Part shown: piece by piece, positions 23,890 through 33,431 of the stretch
How positions within the stretch are numbered: the first letter of the stretch is position 1
How the letters are laid out: every line of letters starts with the position of its first letter
Source of the DNA: Rhodoplanes sp. Z2-YC6860
GTDB taxonomy: Bacteria; Pseudomonadota; Alphaproteobacteria; Rhizobiales; Xanthobacteraceae
Length of the DNA stretch: 64,000 nt
Reading direction: 5' to 3'
Assembly: GCF_001579845.1 (NCBI RefSeq)
Contig: NZ_CP007440.1
Span: 7,214,029 to 7,278,028 of the forward strand
Translations under genes and position numbers: made by a program
Notes under the pieces: generated by a model
What the model was told of the DNA's origin: nothing
The model's database searches: none
The model's input: the letters and a program-made list of their open reading frames with translations, nothing else

Positions 23890-26742
23890 ATGGTTCGAGA
23901 GGAGATTTCTCCAGTTCGCGAAGCTGTTGCCTTCGGCGCATTCACGCTTCATCTCGCCGAGAGGCGCCTCGAAAAGGCCGGCGCTCCCATCCACGTGACC
24001 GCGCGTGGGTTTGACATCCTCGCTGTCTTGGTCGACCGGGCGGGGCAAATTGTCAGTAAGAAGGAGCTGATGGCCAGAGTCTGGTCGGATGTCACGGTCG
24101 ACGAGGGCAGCCTCCGCTTCCATATCGGCGTACTGCGAAAGACCCTCGGCGACGGCTCTGAAGGGGCTAGGTACATCGCGACTGTGTCGGGCCGCGGCTA
24201 TTGCTTCGTCGCGCCCGTCTCACGCAATGAAAGCCACGCACCCGCAGACCTGGCGGTGTCCTACCCCTCTCGGCGGCTGCCGCCGCTGCCCACCCGGACA
24301 TTAGGACGCGAAGACGCCGTCCAGAACGTGCTGTCCCTTCTAACTATGAACCGCTTCATGACGATTGCGGGCCCGGGTGGAATTGGCAAGACCACCGTAG
24401 CAATTCTGCTCGGATACGCCCTTTGTCCAAATTTCGAGGACGCAGTCTACTTCTTCGATCTCGGGCCATTGAGCGACCCGCTGCTTGTGCCGAACGCAAT
24501 TGCTTCGATTCTCGGCCTTCATATTCAGGCCAGTGACCCACTGCCCGCCATCATCAGTTATCTTCGCGATAAACGGATGCTGATTATCCTCGACAGTTGC
24601 GAACATGTGATCGAGGCCGTTGCCCGCCTGGCCGAGCGAATCTTCCAAGAGGCGCCGCAGATCCATATTCTCGCGACCAGCCGAGAAACGCTCCGGGTCG
24701 AGGGGGAGCACGTTTATCGGCTGTCTCCTCTCGAGAGTCCGCCCGATCGTGCGGACATCACCGCAGACGAACTTCTTGCTTTCCCTGCAGCGCAACTTTT
24801 CATCGAGCGCGTGAAGGCGGGCGGCTTTCATTTGGAGCTTAACGACGGGCAGGCGCCTGTTATCGCAGAAATTTGCCGCAAGTTGGACGGCATAGCGCTT
24901 GCTATCGAGCTCGCCGCGGGTGGTGTCAAAGGCTACGGGTTACGGCAGACCGCGGAACTCATCAAAGATCGCTTCGGCTTCTTCCAAAGCGGACGACGTA
25001 CAGCGCTCCTTCGTCACCAGACGCTGAACGCCACACTTGACTGGAGCTACAACCTGCTCGAAGAGCGGGAGCGTGTCGTGCTTCGCAAACTCTCCATCTT
25101 TATAGGCGTTTTCACGCTGCAGGCCGCTCAGTCAGTTGCAGCCTGGAGAGCTCCGGGCGAAGGGAACGTGGACATAATACTTGCCAACCTCGTGGAAAAA
25201 TCGCTCGTATCTATGGATACGAGCGACACGTCGACTCACTATCGGCTGCTCGACACCACCCGGCTATATGCCGTGACGAAGTTGAACCAGCACGGCGAAT
25301 TCAACGAGACGGCTCGACGTCACGCAAAATACTTCCTGGATCGGCTTCGGCACCCCGAAATCCTCGCCTCTATAAGATCCGAAACGGGAAGCTTGGCCAC
25401 GCAGGCCCCGCTTCTGGGCAATATTGGAAGCGCTCTTGCTTGGTGCTTCTCCACTGCAGGCGAAGTTCGTATAGGAGCGGAACTCGCTGCAGCTTCTGCT
25501 CCATTCTTCTTCAAGATGTCGATGTTGGGGGAATGCCGCCGCTGGACCGAGTTGGCTATTGCATCACTCGACGAGACGCGCCGAGGGACGGCAGCGGAAG
25601 TTGAGCTTCAAGCCGCTCTTGGGCTCGCCCTTATGTTCACGGAAGGCAATGGCGACCAGGCGCACGCTGCACTGACGCGAGGATTGCTACTTGCGAAAGA
25701 ACTGGGGGATTTGCCCCACCAATTGCAGTTGCTTGGGAGACTGCATCACTTCCACTACAGGAGGGGAAACTTCCGAGACGCGACAGGGCTTGCCCGGCAA
25801 GGTGAAATCGTAGCTCGTACGATGGGCGATCCAGATGCAATTGCCGCGGCACACTCGCTGCGGGGTATCTCACACGAGGAACTTGAACCGGCTCGGCATC
25901 ACCTCGAGGCCGCTTTAGCTCACATTCCGACCTCGCCGCGCGTCGCCGCCTTCCATTTCGGCCTCGACTATCGGAACCGCGCCAGGATCTTTCTGGCCCG
26001 TACTTTGTGGCTTCTTGGATACGCTGACCAGGCTTCGGCAACCGCTCGCGCCACCGTCGATGAGGCGGCGGAAATGGACCATCCCCTCAATCTTTGCATC
26101 GCCCTTTTGTTCGCCAACTGCGTCTATCTCTGGAACGGCGACTGGACGAATGCAGATATGACCTCGCACAGACTCATCGAGCTCGCGCGCGAGCGCTCAA
26201 TAAAGCCCTACGAAGCGGCAGGTTCGGCCCTACAGGCCTGCTTGCTCATCGCGCATGATAACCGCGACACTGGTATCCCGACATTGCAGCAGGCATTACG
26301 CACACTTCGAATACATCGATACGAACTTCTAACAACAATATTGAATATGACTCTTGCAGAGGGTCTATTGATGAACGGACGGCAGGAAGAGGCCCTGACA
26401 ACTATCGATGAGGCTCTGACCCTGGTCGAAAGCAGTGGCGAATTGTTCAAAAGGCCAGAACTTTTGCGCCTCAAGGGAAAAATCCTGTTGTCCAAGCCGC
26501 GGACCGACCCGATCACAGGCGAAGCATCTCTCCTAGAGGCTCTCGACATCGCTGCGCGCATAGGTGCGCGTGCTTGGGAGTTGCGCGCCGCGACGAGCCT
26601 TGCCCAATTCTGGTCGTCACAAGGCCGCGTCGCCGACGCTCGGCGCGTGCTCGATCCGGTGCTAGGCCGGTTTACCGAGGGCTTTGCGACACGCGACGTA
26701 ACAAGTGCTCGCTCTCTTATGGATCAGATCGTATCTAGCTGA
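23890..26742 (+). CDS. Large regulator: OmpR-type winged helix + NB-ARC-like ATPase + TPR
   Basis: The start at ATG 23890 follows AGGACGAG; a TTG at 23872 is also in frame. Residues about 15-105 form an OmpR-type winged helix (ITARGFDILAVLVDRAGQIV-like core, then YIATVSGRGYCFVAPV). A P-loop ATPase follows: TIAGPGGIGKTTVAIL (Walker A, about 157-170), LIILDSCEHVIEAVARLAER (Walker B), ILATSRETLRVEGEHVYRL. The remaining 500 residues are helical repeats (TPR-like). This is a STAND-type one-component signal integrator. A close paralogue lies at 35425. Its target may be the kinase gene that follows (inference). Confidence 0.85.
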   Translation: MVREEISPVREAVAFGAFTLHLAERRLEKAGAPIHVTARGFDILAVLVDRAGQIVSKKELMARVWSDVTVDEGSLRFHIGVLRKTLGDGSEGARYIATVSGRGYCFVAPVSRNESHAPADLAVSYPSRRLPPLPTRTLGREDAVQNVLSLLTMNRFMTIAGPGGIGKTTVAILLGYALCPNFEDAVYFFDLGPLSDPLLVPNAIASILGLHIQASDPLPAIISYLRDKRMLIILDSCEHVIEAVARLAERIFQEAPQIHILATSRETLRVEGEHVYRLSPLESPPDRADITADELLAFPAAQLFIERVKAGGFHLELNDGQAPVIAEICRKLDGIALAIELAAGGVKGYGLRQTAELIKDRFGFFQSGRRTALLRHQTLNATLDWSYNLLEERERVVLRKLSIFIGVFTLQAAQSVAAWRAPGEGNVDIILANLVEKSLVSMDTSDTSTHYRLLDTTRLYAVTKLNQHGEFNETARRHAKYFLDRLRHPEILASIRSETGSLATQAPLLGNIGSALAWCFSTAGEVRIGAELAAASAPFFFKMSMLGECRRWTELAIASLDETRRGTAAEVELQAALGLALMFTEGNGDQAHAALTRGLLLAKELGDLPHQLQLLGRLHHFHYRRGNFRDATGLARQGEIVARTMGDPDAIAAAHSLRGISHEELEPARHHLEAALAHIPTSPRVAAFHFGLDYRNRARIFLARTLWLLGYADQASATARATVDEAAEMDHPLNLCIALLFANCVYLWNGDWTNADMTSHRLIELARERSIKPYEAAGSALQACLLIAHDNRDTGIPTLQQALRTLRIHRYELLTTILNMTLAEGLLMNGRQEEALTTIDEALTLVESSGELFKRPELLRLKGKILLSKPRTDPITGEASLLEALDIAARIGARAWELRAATSLAQFWSSQGRVADARRVLDPVLGRFTEGFATRDVTSARSLMDQIVSS

Positions 26743-27128
26743 GATTCTGACAGTTTTCTGATCGGCGTGGCCGCCGTTCCCGCATGCACGCGCCCGCGCT
26801 TCCTGATCACTCATAAAATCTAACAATTTCTCTGGTTCTATCGCGGGGACACCTCCGCGCAATTGTGTATTGTTCCCGCGAAGAAATCTCGGGACGGATG
26901 GGTCAACTCGCCGTTTCGGACCAGTGGCACGTGCCCGCCAGTATTAGGAGCGCGTATGAGTTTCACCAGAGCAGATCGAAACGCACCGCGTGTCAGTCAG
27001 CGCGACTTGTTAAACGGCTACGCGACGGTCAAAGCCCTGTCCAATCGTATCAGCGTCAGAGCGCGCAACAGGAATTCTGCGGCGTTGGACCCTTGGCTCT
27101 GATAGTGCCCCCCCCAAGAGTTGCGGCG
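26743..27128. other. Intergenic region
   Basis: 386 bp holding no gene I can support. The open frame of the kinase extends back through it to 26865, but the translated part is Arg/Ser/Gln-rich and not protein-like. Confidence 0.4.
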
Positions 27129-28718
27129 ATGGCAGCAGAACACGCCAATATTTCCGAGGAAGAGCTTATTTTTGCTTCGAGTTTGTCACCAGGACGGGTT
27201 CAAAAGCGCGCAGCTCTTTTGATCGCGTTCGGAATCTTAGCGGCCTTTTTCATTATCATTAGCCTTTCGAACAACGAGCAGCGACCGTTTCCGGGCTTTA
27301 TCCTGGTTTTTGTCTCCTCGATGCTTGTTTGCGATTTCATTACAGCGATCTTGCTGTTTTCACAGTATTCCATTTTGCGTTCGCCGGCGATCTTGGTCGT
27401 CGCCAACGGGTATGTTTTTACAGCGCTCATCCTGATCGGTTGGACCCTGACATTCCCGGGCTCGCTTCTGCCCGACCGACCGTATATCGGTGCTTTGCAA
27501 AGTGCATCAGGCTTCTACATTGCGTGGCGAAGTGGCTTCGCGGCATTCGTGATTGGCTACGCCCTATCAAAGGATGCACATCCGACCGCACCACGTTGGA
27601 CGATCTCTGTGCGCTCAGCCGTCGCAGTCAGTCTCTTACTGACGGTGGCCGTCGTCGGTCTGATCTCCCTGCTCTGCCTGGAATATGAGCCGCTATTACC
27701 GCACATCATGGAAGACAGTCTCCATTACAGCCCTGCGTATCCTTACGCTGTAGGGATACCGAATTGTTCGCTCAGCATCATCGCGCTCGCCTTGCTGTGG
27801 ATCCGTCGACGTTCGACTCTTGATCTCTGGTTGATGGTCGTCATGTTTTTCTACGCGATGGACATGCCATTGAGCTATTTTCCTTCGCCGGGCCGTTTCA
27901 CCGACGGGTGGTATGCCGTCCGGTTCATCACGTTTCTGACGAGTATCATCATACTCGTGCTGCTGCTCTACGAGATATCCAGCATGTACGGACGTCTCCT
28001 CAGCGCCGTCTTCGCACAACGCCGCGAACGGGAAGCGCGCCTTGTAACCAGAGATGCAGTCGCGGCCATAATCTCTCACGAGATCAAGCAGCCGTTATCA
28101 GCCATGATCACGCGTGCGGAAACTAGTTTGAGATGGCTTGATCGTCCCGTCCCAGATATCGAGAAGGCCAAGGCCGAGCTCAAACATGTCGCTGCTGATG
28201 GCTACCGCGCCGGAGCGGTTATCGAGAGCATCCGTGCAAATTTCAAAAAGGATGCTCGGATAAGGACGTCGTTCAACATTAACGATCTGATCGCCGAGAC
28301 CATTTCCCTGGTTCGGGCCGATCTGCAACGGCACCGGATACAGGTGGAGGCCGAGCCTCAGGCGGAATTGCCGCAAGTGATGGGGGATCGCATCCAATTG
28401 CAGCAGGTGCTCCTTAACTTGATCACCAACGCTATCGACGCGATGGCGGTCAAGGACGGCCCCAGAATCCTGGCCGTGAGTTCAAGAATTCGCAATGACG
28501 GCGGCGTTGTTGTGTCAGTCGCAGATACCGGTCATGGGATCGGCGCGCACGACATAGATCGTTTGTTCAATCCGCTCTTCACGACAAAATCTAACGGCAT
28601 GGGAATGGGACTCTCGATCTGCCGATCCATCATGGAGGCGCACGAGGGGGAATTGTTGGCGGTCCCGAAAGCTCTTGGAGGCGCAGAATTCCAATTCGTC
28701 CTTCGTACGGTATTGTGA
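27129..28718 (+). CDS. Membrane sensor histidine kinase (MASE4-like)
   Basis: 529 aa from ATG 27129 (MAAEHANISEEELIFASSLS). Residues about 30-290 hold seven or eight hydrophobic segments in the style of MASE4 (AALLIAFGILAAFFIIISLS; FPGFILVFVSSMLVCDFITA). The kinase core follows: AAIISHEIKQPLSAMITRAE (phospho-His about 318), LLNLITNAIDAM (N box), SVADTGHGIG (G1), NGMGMGLSICRSIMEAH (G2). It resembles the C4-dicarboxylate DctB/ThkA class. No response regulator gene is adjacent. The DUF1348 gene follows 58 bp downstream and may be co-transcribed. Confidence 0.88.
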   Translation: MAAEHANISEEELIFASSLSPGRVQKRAALLIAFGILAAFFIIISLSNNEQRPFPGFILVFVSSMLVCDFITAILLFSQYSILRSPAILVVANGYVFTALILIGWTLTFPGSLLPDRPYIGALQSASGFYIAWRSGFAAFVIGYALSKDAHPTAPRWTISVRSAVAVSLLLTVAVVGLISLLCLEYEPLLPHIMEDSLHYSPAYPYAVGIPNCSLSIIALALLWIRRRSTLDLWLMVVMFFYAMDMPLSYFPSPGRFTDGWYAVRFITFLTSIIILVLLLYEISSMYGRLLSAVFAQRREREARLVTRDAVAAIISHEIKQPLSAMITRAETSLRWLDRPVPDIEKAKAELKHVAADGYRAGAVIESIRANFKKDARIRTSFNINDLIAETISLVRADLQRHRIQVEAEPQAELPQVMGDRIQLQQVLLNLITNAIDAMAVKDGPRILAVSSRIRNDGGVVVSVADTGHGIGAHDIDRLFNPLFTTKSNGMGMGLSICRSIMEAHEGELLAVPKALGGAEFQFVLRTVL

Positions 28719-28776
28719 CATGAACGCTGGTTCAACCGTCCGAGCAGTCGACAGTCGGGTCAAGGAGAGCAGGTCC

Positions 28777-29241
28777 ATGGTCATCGCCCCGCTTCCACCC
28801 TTCACCGCGTTGACGGCGGCGCGAAAAGCTCGGATTGCGGAGGACCTGTTCAACACACGCGACCCTGCTGCTGTTGCGCAGTTATGCTCGGCGGATTGCT
28901 TGTGGCGAGGTCGCTCGTTTTTCGGTCGAGGGAGAGAGTCGATTATGACGATCCTATCCGAGAAATGGGCGCGCGAATTAGAATATCGCTTGATCAAGGA
29001 AGTCTGGGCGTTTTGCGAGAACCGAATTGCAATACGCTTTGCCCACGAGTGGCACGACGACCTTGGCCAGTGGTTTCGGAGTTACGGCAATGAAAATTGC
29101 GAATTTGACCCTGAGGGGCTGATATGCCGACGGGTCGCTAGCTGCAACGACACTCCGATTCAACAACACGAACGTAAGTACAACTGGCCGCTTGGCCGCC
29201 GACCGGCTCATCATCCATCTTTAAACGATTTAGGCTTGTGA
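28777..29241 (+). CDS. DUF1348 (NTF2-like) family protein
   Basis: The start at ATG 28777 has AAGGAG 9 nt upstream and matches the usual N-terminus (MVIAPLPPFTALTAARKARI); an in-frame ATG at 28720, 1 nt after the kinase stop, lacks a ribosome site. The rest is highly typical: AEDLFNTRDPAAVAQLCSAD, EKWARELEYRLIKEVWAF, RFAHEWHDDLGQWFRSYGNE, ending RPAHHPSLNDLGL. DUF1348 proteins are about 155 aa, of unknown role and NTF2-like. One oddity is Cys where most relatives have Trp (NENCEFD). Confidence 0.88.
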   Translation: MVIAPLPPFTALTAARKARIAEDLFNTRDPAAVAQLCSADCLWRGRSFFGRGRESIMTILSEKWARELEYRLIKEVWAFCENRIAIRFAHEWHDDLGQWFRSYGNENCEFDPEGLICRRVASCNDTPIQQHERKYNWPLGRRPAHHPSLNDLGL

Positions 29242-29349
29242 ACCTACAGTCACAAGCAGTAAGCAGCACGTCCACGTGCTGAGCGCCGTCCTTCGCAACT
29301 TACACTTAATCTTCACCCTTGCATCATTAGCCCGCCAACGACGAGCCGG

Positions 29350-29390
29350 CCGCGAGGCGTAGTTATCGAGCCGCCGCGAGGCGTAGTTAT
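29350..29390. repeat. Two direct copies of a 17-nt motif
   Basis: CCGCGAGGCGTAGTTAT occurs at 29350-29366 and 29374-29390, 24 nt apart, immediately before and into the start of the broken GlcG/HbpS gene. Confidence 0.6.
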
Positions 29391-29790
29391 GGTGCGCGAC
29401 TTGTCGCTAGCGCTCGCAATGCAGATTGCGCAAGCCGCGCTCGAACATTGCCGCGCTCAGAACTTTAAGGTCAGGGCTTCGGTCGTGGACCGGGGCGCTC
29501 ATGTGCTGATATCGATTCGCGACGACGGGACTAGAGTTGGCGGAGCGTAAGGCCCACAAGGCGCGCGTTTTCCGTCAAACCACAAGGCAATTCGTCGACC
29601 GCATTATCAGCAATCCGCGCTCTCAGGGGCTCAGGACATGAGGGGAGTTCTTGCTTCGCTCGGCGGTGTACCGATCAAAGTCGGCGAAGACACAGTTGGT
29701 GGTGTGGGGGTCAGTGGAGCGCCGCGCGGCCCGAACGACAAGGCGTGCGCTGCGGCAGGCGTAGCCAAGGTGGCGGATCAGTTGAAATGA
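29389..29790 (+). pseudogene. GlcG/HbpS-family (DUF336) gene with two frameshifts
   Basis: Three consecutive frames carry consecutive parts of one haem-binding-like protein. From ATG 29389: AMQIAQAALEHCRAQNFKVR, then SVVDRGAHVLISIRDDG to a stop at 29548. From about 29530 in the next frame: ELAERKAHKARVFRQTTRQF, VDRIISNPRSQGLR, to a stop near 29640. From about 29634 in the third: RGVLASLGGVPIKVGEDTVG, GVGVSGAPRGPNDKACAAAG, VAKVADQLK, stop 29790. Intact relatives are periplasmic or cytosolic haem-degrading/sensing proteins of about 140 aa. This copy cannot be functional without two frame changes. Confidence 0.85.
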
Positions 29791-29897
29791 CTATTCGGAC
29801 AGCTGAGCATCAAAGCGCTGTTCTCATGAAAACAGCGCCCCCAGCAGCCTCATTAGTGGTGAGGTTCCTGCTGAACTGCTGGTGGCATGGCAGGACG

Positions 29898-30530
29898 TCA
29901 ATTCGGACAGGGTTGGCCTGCGGCGCCCCACAGAGCCACGTCCTTGACGTGATCCTCAAATGTGCCCGGCGGCTTTGATCGGCCTTCTCCGGGCGCCCAT
30001 GCCCGTGGAATAAAGCCGCTCTGCGATGCGTCGTGCCGCAAGTGGGCGATCAGGCCAGCGGCATCGCGACCGCCATTGCGTTTGGGGTCCTTCAGTTGCG
30101 CGCAAATCTCGGCGCCGCTTTTGCCGAACCAGATGAATTCCACCGGCGCGAGTTGCCAGTCGATCCCCGCATGCAGCGGGGCCGGTGCCGGGTCGTTCGG
30201 CATCTTCGAAGTCACGTGGCAGGTCGAGCACACGAGCTTCTCGGCCCCGATGCGGCTCACTCCGCCATGAATATTCATGCCATGCACGCGGGGCTTGGTT
30301 TCGCCCGCCGGCGTCCATATCGGAATGGCCTTGGCGTCAACGTGGCAATTGGCGCAGCGAGGGTGCGTCACCACGGCTTCGATCCGTTTCCAGGCCTTGA
30401 GTCCGTCGGCACGGCTGACGCTGCCGGGCCGCAACACATCCTTGGGTGTCTCGTCCTTGGCCACGACGAGTCCTGTAAGAGCCGGGATCGTCGAAGCAGC
30501 GAAGACGAGCGCAATCAATGACCGCTTCAT
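29898..30530 (-). CDS. Dihaem cytochrome c partner of the molybdenum oxidoreductase
   Basis: 210 aa with a signal peptide (MKRSLIALVFAASTIPALTG). There are two c-type haem sites, CANCH (about 58-62) and CSTCH (about 100-104), separated by IPIWTPAGETKPRVHGMNIH. It ends 9 bp after the molybdenum subunit stop on the same strand, so the three genes (33258 to 29898) form an operon: FeS subunit, Mo subunit, cytochrome. It presumably carries electrons from the enzyme to the respiratory chain in the periplasm. Confidence 0.85.
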   Translation of the reverse strand: MKRSLIALVFAASTIPALTGLVVAKDETPKDVLRPGSVSRADGLKAWKRIEAVVTHPRCANCHVDAKAIPIWTPAGETKPRVHGMNIHGGVSRIGAEKLVCSTCHVTSKMPNDPAPAPLHAGIDWQLAPVEFIWFGKSGAEICAQLKDPKRNGGRDAAGLIAHLRHDASQSGFIPRAWAPGEGRSKPPGTFEDHVKDVALWGAAGQPCPN

Positions 30531-30539
30531 GACTCGTCC

Positions 30540-32795
30540 TCACACAAAATCGATGAACTTGTTGAAGGGCATTTCGCGGATACGCTTTCCGGTCGCGGCG
30601 AAGATCGCGTTGGCGAGCGCAGGCGCGGCAGGAGGAACAGGCGGCTCGCCGACACCTCTCACCTTGGGGTCATTCTCGAGTCCGCGCACTTCGATCACAG
30701 GACATTGGTAGAGGCGCATGGCTTCGTGATGATGGTAGTTGGTCTGCTGCGCGCCACCCTTGGCGTAGGTGATCTGGCAGTTGATGGCGTGGCCGAGCCC
30801 CCAGATCACGCCGCCCTGGACTTGGTTCTCGAAGTTGACGGGATCGACGACCTTGCCGACATCGGCCGCGACCCAGACCTTGTCGATCCTGATGCCCCTG
30901 TCCGTCGCTGTGACTTCGACGACTTCAGCCACCGGAGTCCCGAACGATTCCACGAAAGCGACGCCTCGACCCTTGCCATTGCCGAGCGGCCCCTTCCAGT
31001 CCGACATCTGCGCGAGCGTCTCCAGCAGCTTGCGATAGGTCGGCACGGCGCACATGTCGATGCGGGCCTTCATGGGATCGAGGCCCGCCGCATGAATCAT
31101 CTCGTCGATGAAGCTTTCGGTGAAGAACCCGGCCGTTGACGCGCCGACCGAACGCCACGTGGTGCTCGGCGACAAACCACGCGCCTCATAGGTCGTGGCC
31201 CGGAAATTCGGAATGTCGTAGTAGACGTTCCAGTGGCCGGCGGCGAGTTGGCCATCGGGATCCTTTGTCGGCGTACCCGAACGCTCCAGCAGCCCGTTGA
31301 GCGGCGCCGTCGAGGCCAACTTCAAGTCGGCCGCGACGATCTTGCCTTTATCAATGCTGCCCCGGTGCCGCGCTATCGCGATCTGCCGTGGGATGTCCTG
31401 TATGAAATCTTCCTCGCGCGAAAACACGAGTTTGATCGGCGTTCCTTTCATTTGATTCGCGATTTCGGCCAAGACACGGACGTTTTCGTATTCCAGACGG
31501 TGGCCAAAACTTCCGCCGGACCACTGATTATGGAAGATGACCTGCTCCGGCTTGAGGCCGATCGCTGTCGCCGCGATATGCTGCACGAACTGAGGGCTCT
31601 GGTGGCCCACCCAGATTTCCATTCCCTTGTCGGTGACGATGCCGATGCCGTTCAGCGGCTCCAGCGGCTGATGGGCGACATAAGGCGCGCGATACTCCGC
31701 CTGGACCAGCTTGCCGGTCTTCAGCGCCGTATCGACGTCGCCAATTTTCCGCCATTCCTTGCCGAGGAATTCCGGCTTGAACGAGTTCTCCAACACTTTC
31801 CAATGGCCGGCCTGTTCGGCCGGATAGGCCGGGGGCGCCCATTTGCAATCGATGGCCGCGACCGCTTTCATCGCGTACCAACTGTTCGTCGCGATCACGG
31901 CGACGCCGTTCTTGATTTCGACGACCTTCTTAACCCCCGGCATCTTCAGGGCCTTGCTGGCGTCATACGACTTCAGCGGCTGACCTTTGGCGGGGTTCAG
32001 CTTGACGGAAGCGTAGAGCATACCGTCGATCTTCTGATCGATGCCGAACTTCAGCTCGCCCATGACTTTCGATTTGATATCGAGCCGCATCATCGGCTTT
32101 CCGACCAGTCGCCATGTGGACGGATCGCGCGGCTTCACATCGAGCACCGGCGGAATGGCCGCGGCTTCCGCGGCGAGCTGGACGTAAGGAATCTTCGTTC
32201 CGTCGGGAAGGATCACATCGCCGGATCGGGTGCGAATGTCAGCCACTGCAACGCCTGAACGCTTCGCTGCAGCCGCCTTCAGCGTCTCGCGTGCCACCGC
32301 GCCAGCCACGCGCAACTTTTCGTAGGTGTCCGGGATCGTGCTGGAGCCGCCTGTCATCTGCAGGCCGGTCTTTCGGAGATATTCGAGCGTGGCCGCGCGC
32401 GCTTCCTCGGCAGCAGCACTTTGGTCCGCTGCCAGGAACGGCGCAAACTCGTCCTTGAAGCCGGTGTTGAAGTAGGCGGGACTGGGTCCTGCGAACCGGA
32501 TTTCGAACTGGCCGGGATCGAGGTCCATCTCCTCGGCAATCAAGATCACTTGCGCGGAGCCGACGCCCTGACCGATGTCGGCGTGTTGTGCGATCAACGT
32601 GATCTTGTCTGGGCTGATCTCGACCCAAGGGTTGAATGTCACGGAGTTCGGCCCGAGGCCAGCCGTCAACGGGTTGCTGCCGGAGCTCTCTGCGGCTTGC
32701 GCAGCACCACTGTAAGACCCGAATGCAATACCGCCGGCAACGGCAGCCGAGCCGATGAGAAAGGAGCGGCGGGAGAGGCGTTCGATCTTGCCCAT
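30540..32795 (-). CDS. Xanthine dehydrogenase-family Mo-binding subunit (isoquinoline 1-oxidoreductase beta-like)
   Basis: ATG 32795 overlaps the FeS-subunit stop region, indicating coupling, and exposes a Tat motif SRRSFLIGSAAVAGG. The 751-aa protein has the large-subunit pattern of single-chain IorB-type enzymes: QHADIGQGVGSAQVILIAEE near the N-terminus, VAHQPLEPLNG, HNQWSGGSFGHRLEYENVRV, GLSPSTTWRSVGAS, and GVGEPPVPPAAPALANAIFA with the conserved Glu near the C-terminus. These enzymes hydroxylate N-heterocycles or oxidise aldehydes with water as oxygen donor. Tat export with its FeS partner places it in the periplasm. Confidence 0.92.
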   Translation of the reverse strand: MGKIERLSRRSFLIGSAAVAGGIAFGSYSGAAQAAESSGSNPLTAGLGPNSVTFNPWVEISPDKITLIAQHADIGQGVGSAQVILIAEEMDLDPGQFEIRFAGPSPAYFNTGFKDEFAPFLAADQSAAAEEARAATLEYLRKTGLQMTGGSSTIPDTYEKLRVAGAVARETLKAAAAKRSGVAVADIRTRSGDVILPDGTKIPYVQLAAEAAAIPPVLDVKPRDPSTWRLVGKPMMRLDIKSKVMGELKFGIDQKIDGMLYASVKLNPAKGQPLKSYDASKALKMPGVKKVVEIKNGVAVIATNSWYAMKAVAAIDCKWAPPAYPAEQAGHWKVLENSFKPEFLGKEWRKIGDVDTALKTGKLVQAEYRAPYVAHQPLEPLNGIGIVTDKGMEIWVGHQSPQFVQHIAATAIGLKPEQVIFHNQWSGGSFGHRLEYENVRVLAEIANQMKGTPIKLVFSREEDFIQDIPRQIAIARHRGSIDKGKIVAADLKLASTAPLNGLLERSGTPTKDPDGQLAAGHWNVYYDIPNFRATTYEARGLSPSTTWRSVGASTAGFFTESFIDEMIHAAGLDPMKARIDMCAVPTYRKLLETLAQMSDWKGPLGNGKGRGVAFVESFGTPVAEVVEVTATDRGIRIDKVWVAADVGKVVDPVNFENQVQGGVIWGLGHAINCQITYAKGGAQQTNYHHHEAMRLYQCPVIEVRGLENDPKVRGVGEPPVPPAAPALANAIFAATGKRIREMPFNKFIDFV

Positions 32796-32796
32796 C

Positions 32797-33258
32797 TCAC
32801 TTCTCCGCCATCTTCGCAGCGGCCGCATGGATCGCGGTGCGAATGCGCGGATAGGTGCCGCAGCGACAGAGGTTTCCCGACATCACCTCGTCGATATCTT
32901 CGTCCGTCGGTTTCGGAATCAATTCAAGCAGCGAAATCGCCTGCATGATCTGGCCGGTCTGGCAGTAACCGCATTGCGGCACCTGGTGTTCGATCCAGGC
33001 TTGCACAAGCGGATGCTGGTCTCTGTTTTTCAGTCCGTCGATGGTGACGACCGACTTGCCAGCAAGGTCGCCGATGCGCGCCTGACAAGAACGGACAGCG
33101 TTTCCGTCGATGTGTACGGTGCACGCGCCACACTGCGCTATTCCGCACCCATATTTTGCACTGGTGATGCCGAGTTCGTCGCGAAGCACCCAGAGCAACG
33201 GCATTTCGGGTACGACGTCGACCTGGTGCTTGGTACCGTTGATCGTGAGCTCAATCAT
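32797..33258 (-). CDS. (2Fe-2S) subunit of the molybdenum oxidoreductase (IorA-like)
   Basis: 153 aa with both canonical clusters: plant-type [15 protein letters not shown] (about 38-52) plus SCQAR, and the alpha-helical [12 protein letters not shown] (about 97-108) with [11 protein letters not shown] (about 130-140). It has no signal peptide of its own, as usual for IorA, and is carried by the Tat-bearing large subunit. It is the first gene of the operon. Confidence 0.93.
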   Translation of the reverse strand: MIELTINGTKHQVDVVPEMPLLWVLRDELGITSAKYGCGIAQCGACTVHIDGNAVRSCQARIGDLAGKSVVTIDGLKNRDQHPLVQAWIEHQVPQCGYCQTGQIMQAISLLELIPKPTDEDIDEVMSGNLCRCGTYPRIRTAIHAAAAKMAEK

Positions 33259-33431
33259 AATGTCCTCGCGATATGTCGCATTGCCTTACGGGCTGCAAAA
33301 ACTGACTGACTTAACTTCTCCGCCAAACGTAGGAATTGGGTTGGTGGTGCGACGGATTCTCGTTCAGTCTTCCTATCGCGATGATGAACGACATCGCCGC
33401 ACCGCACATTCAATCGGCAGTCCCTCCAGCG

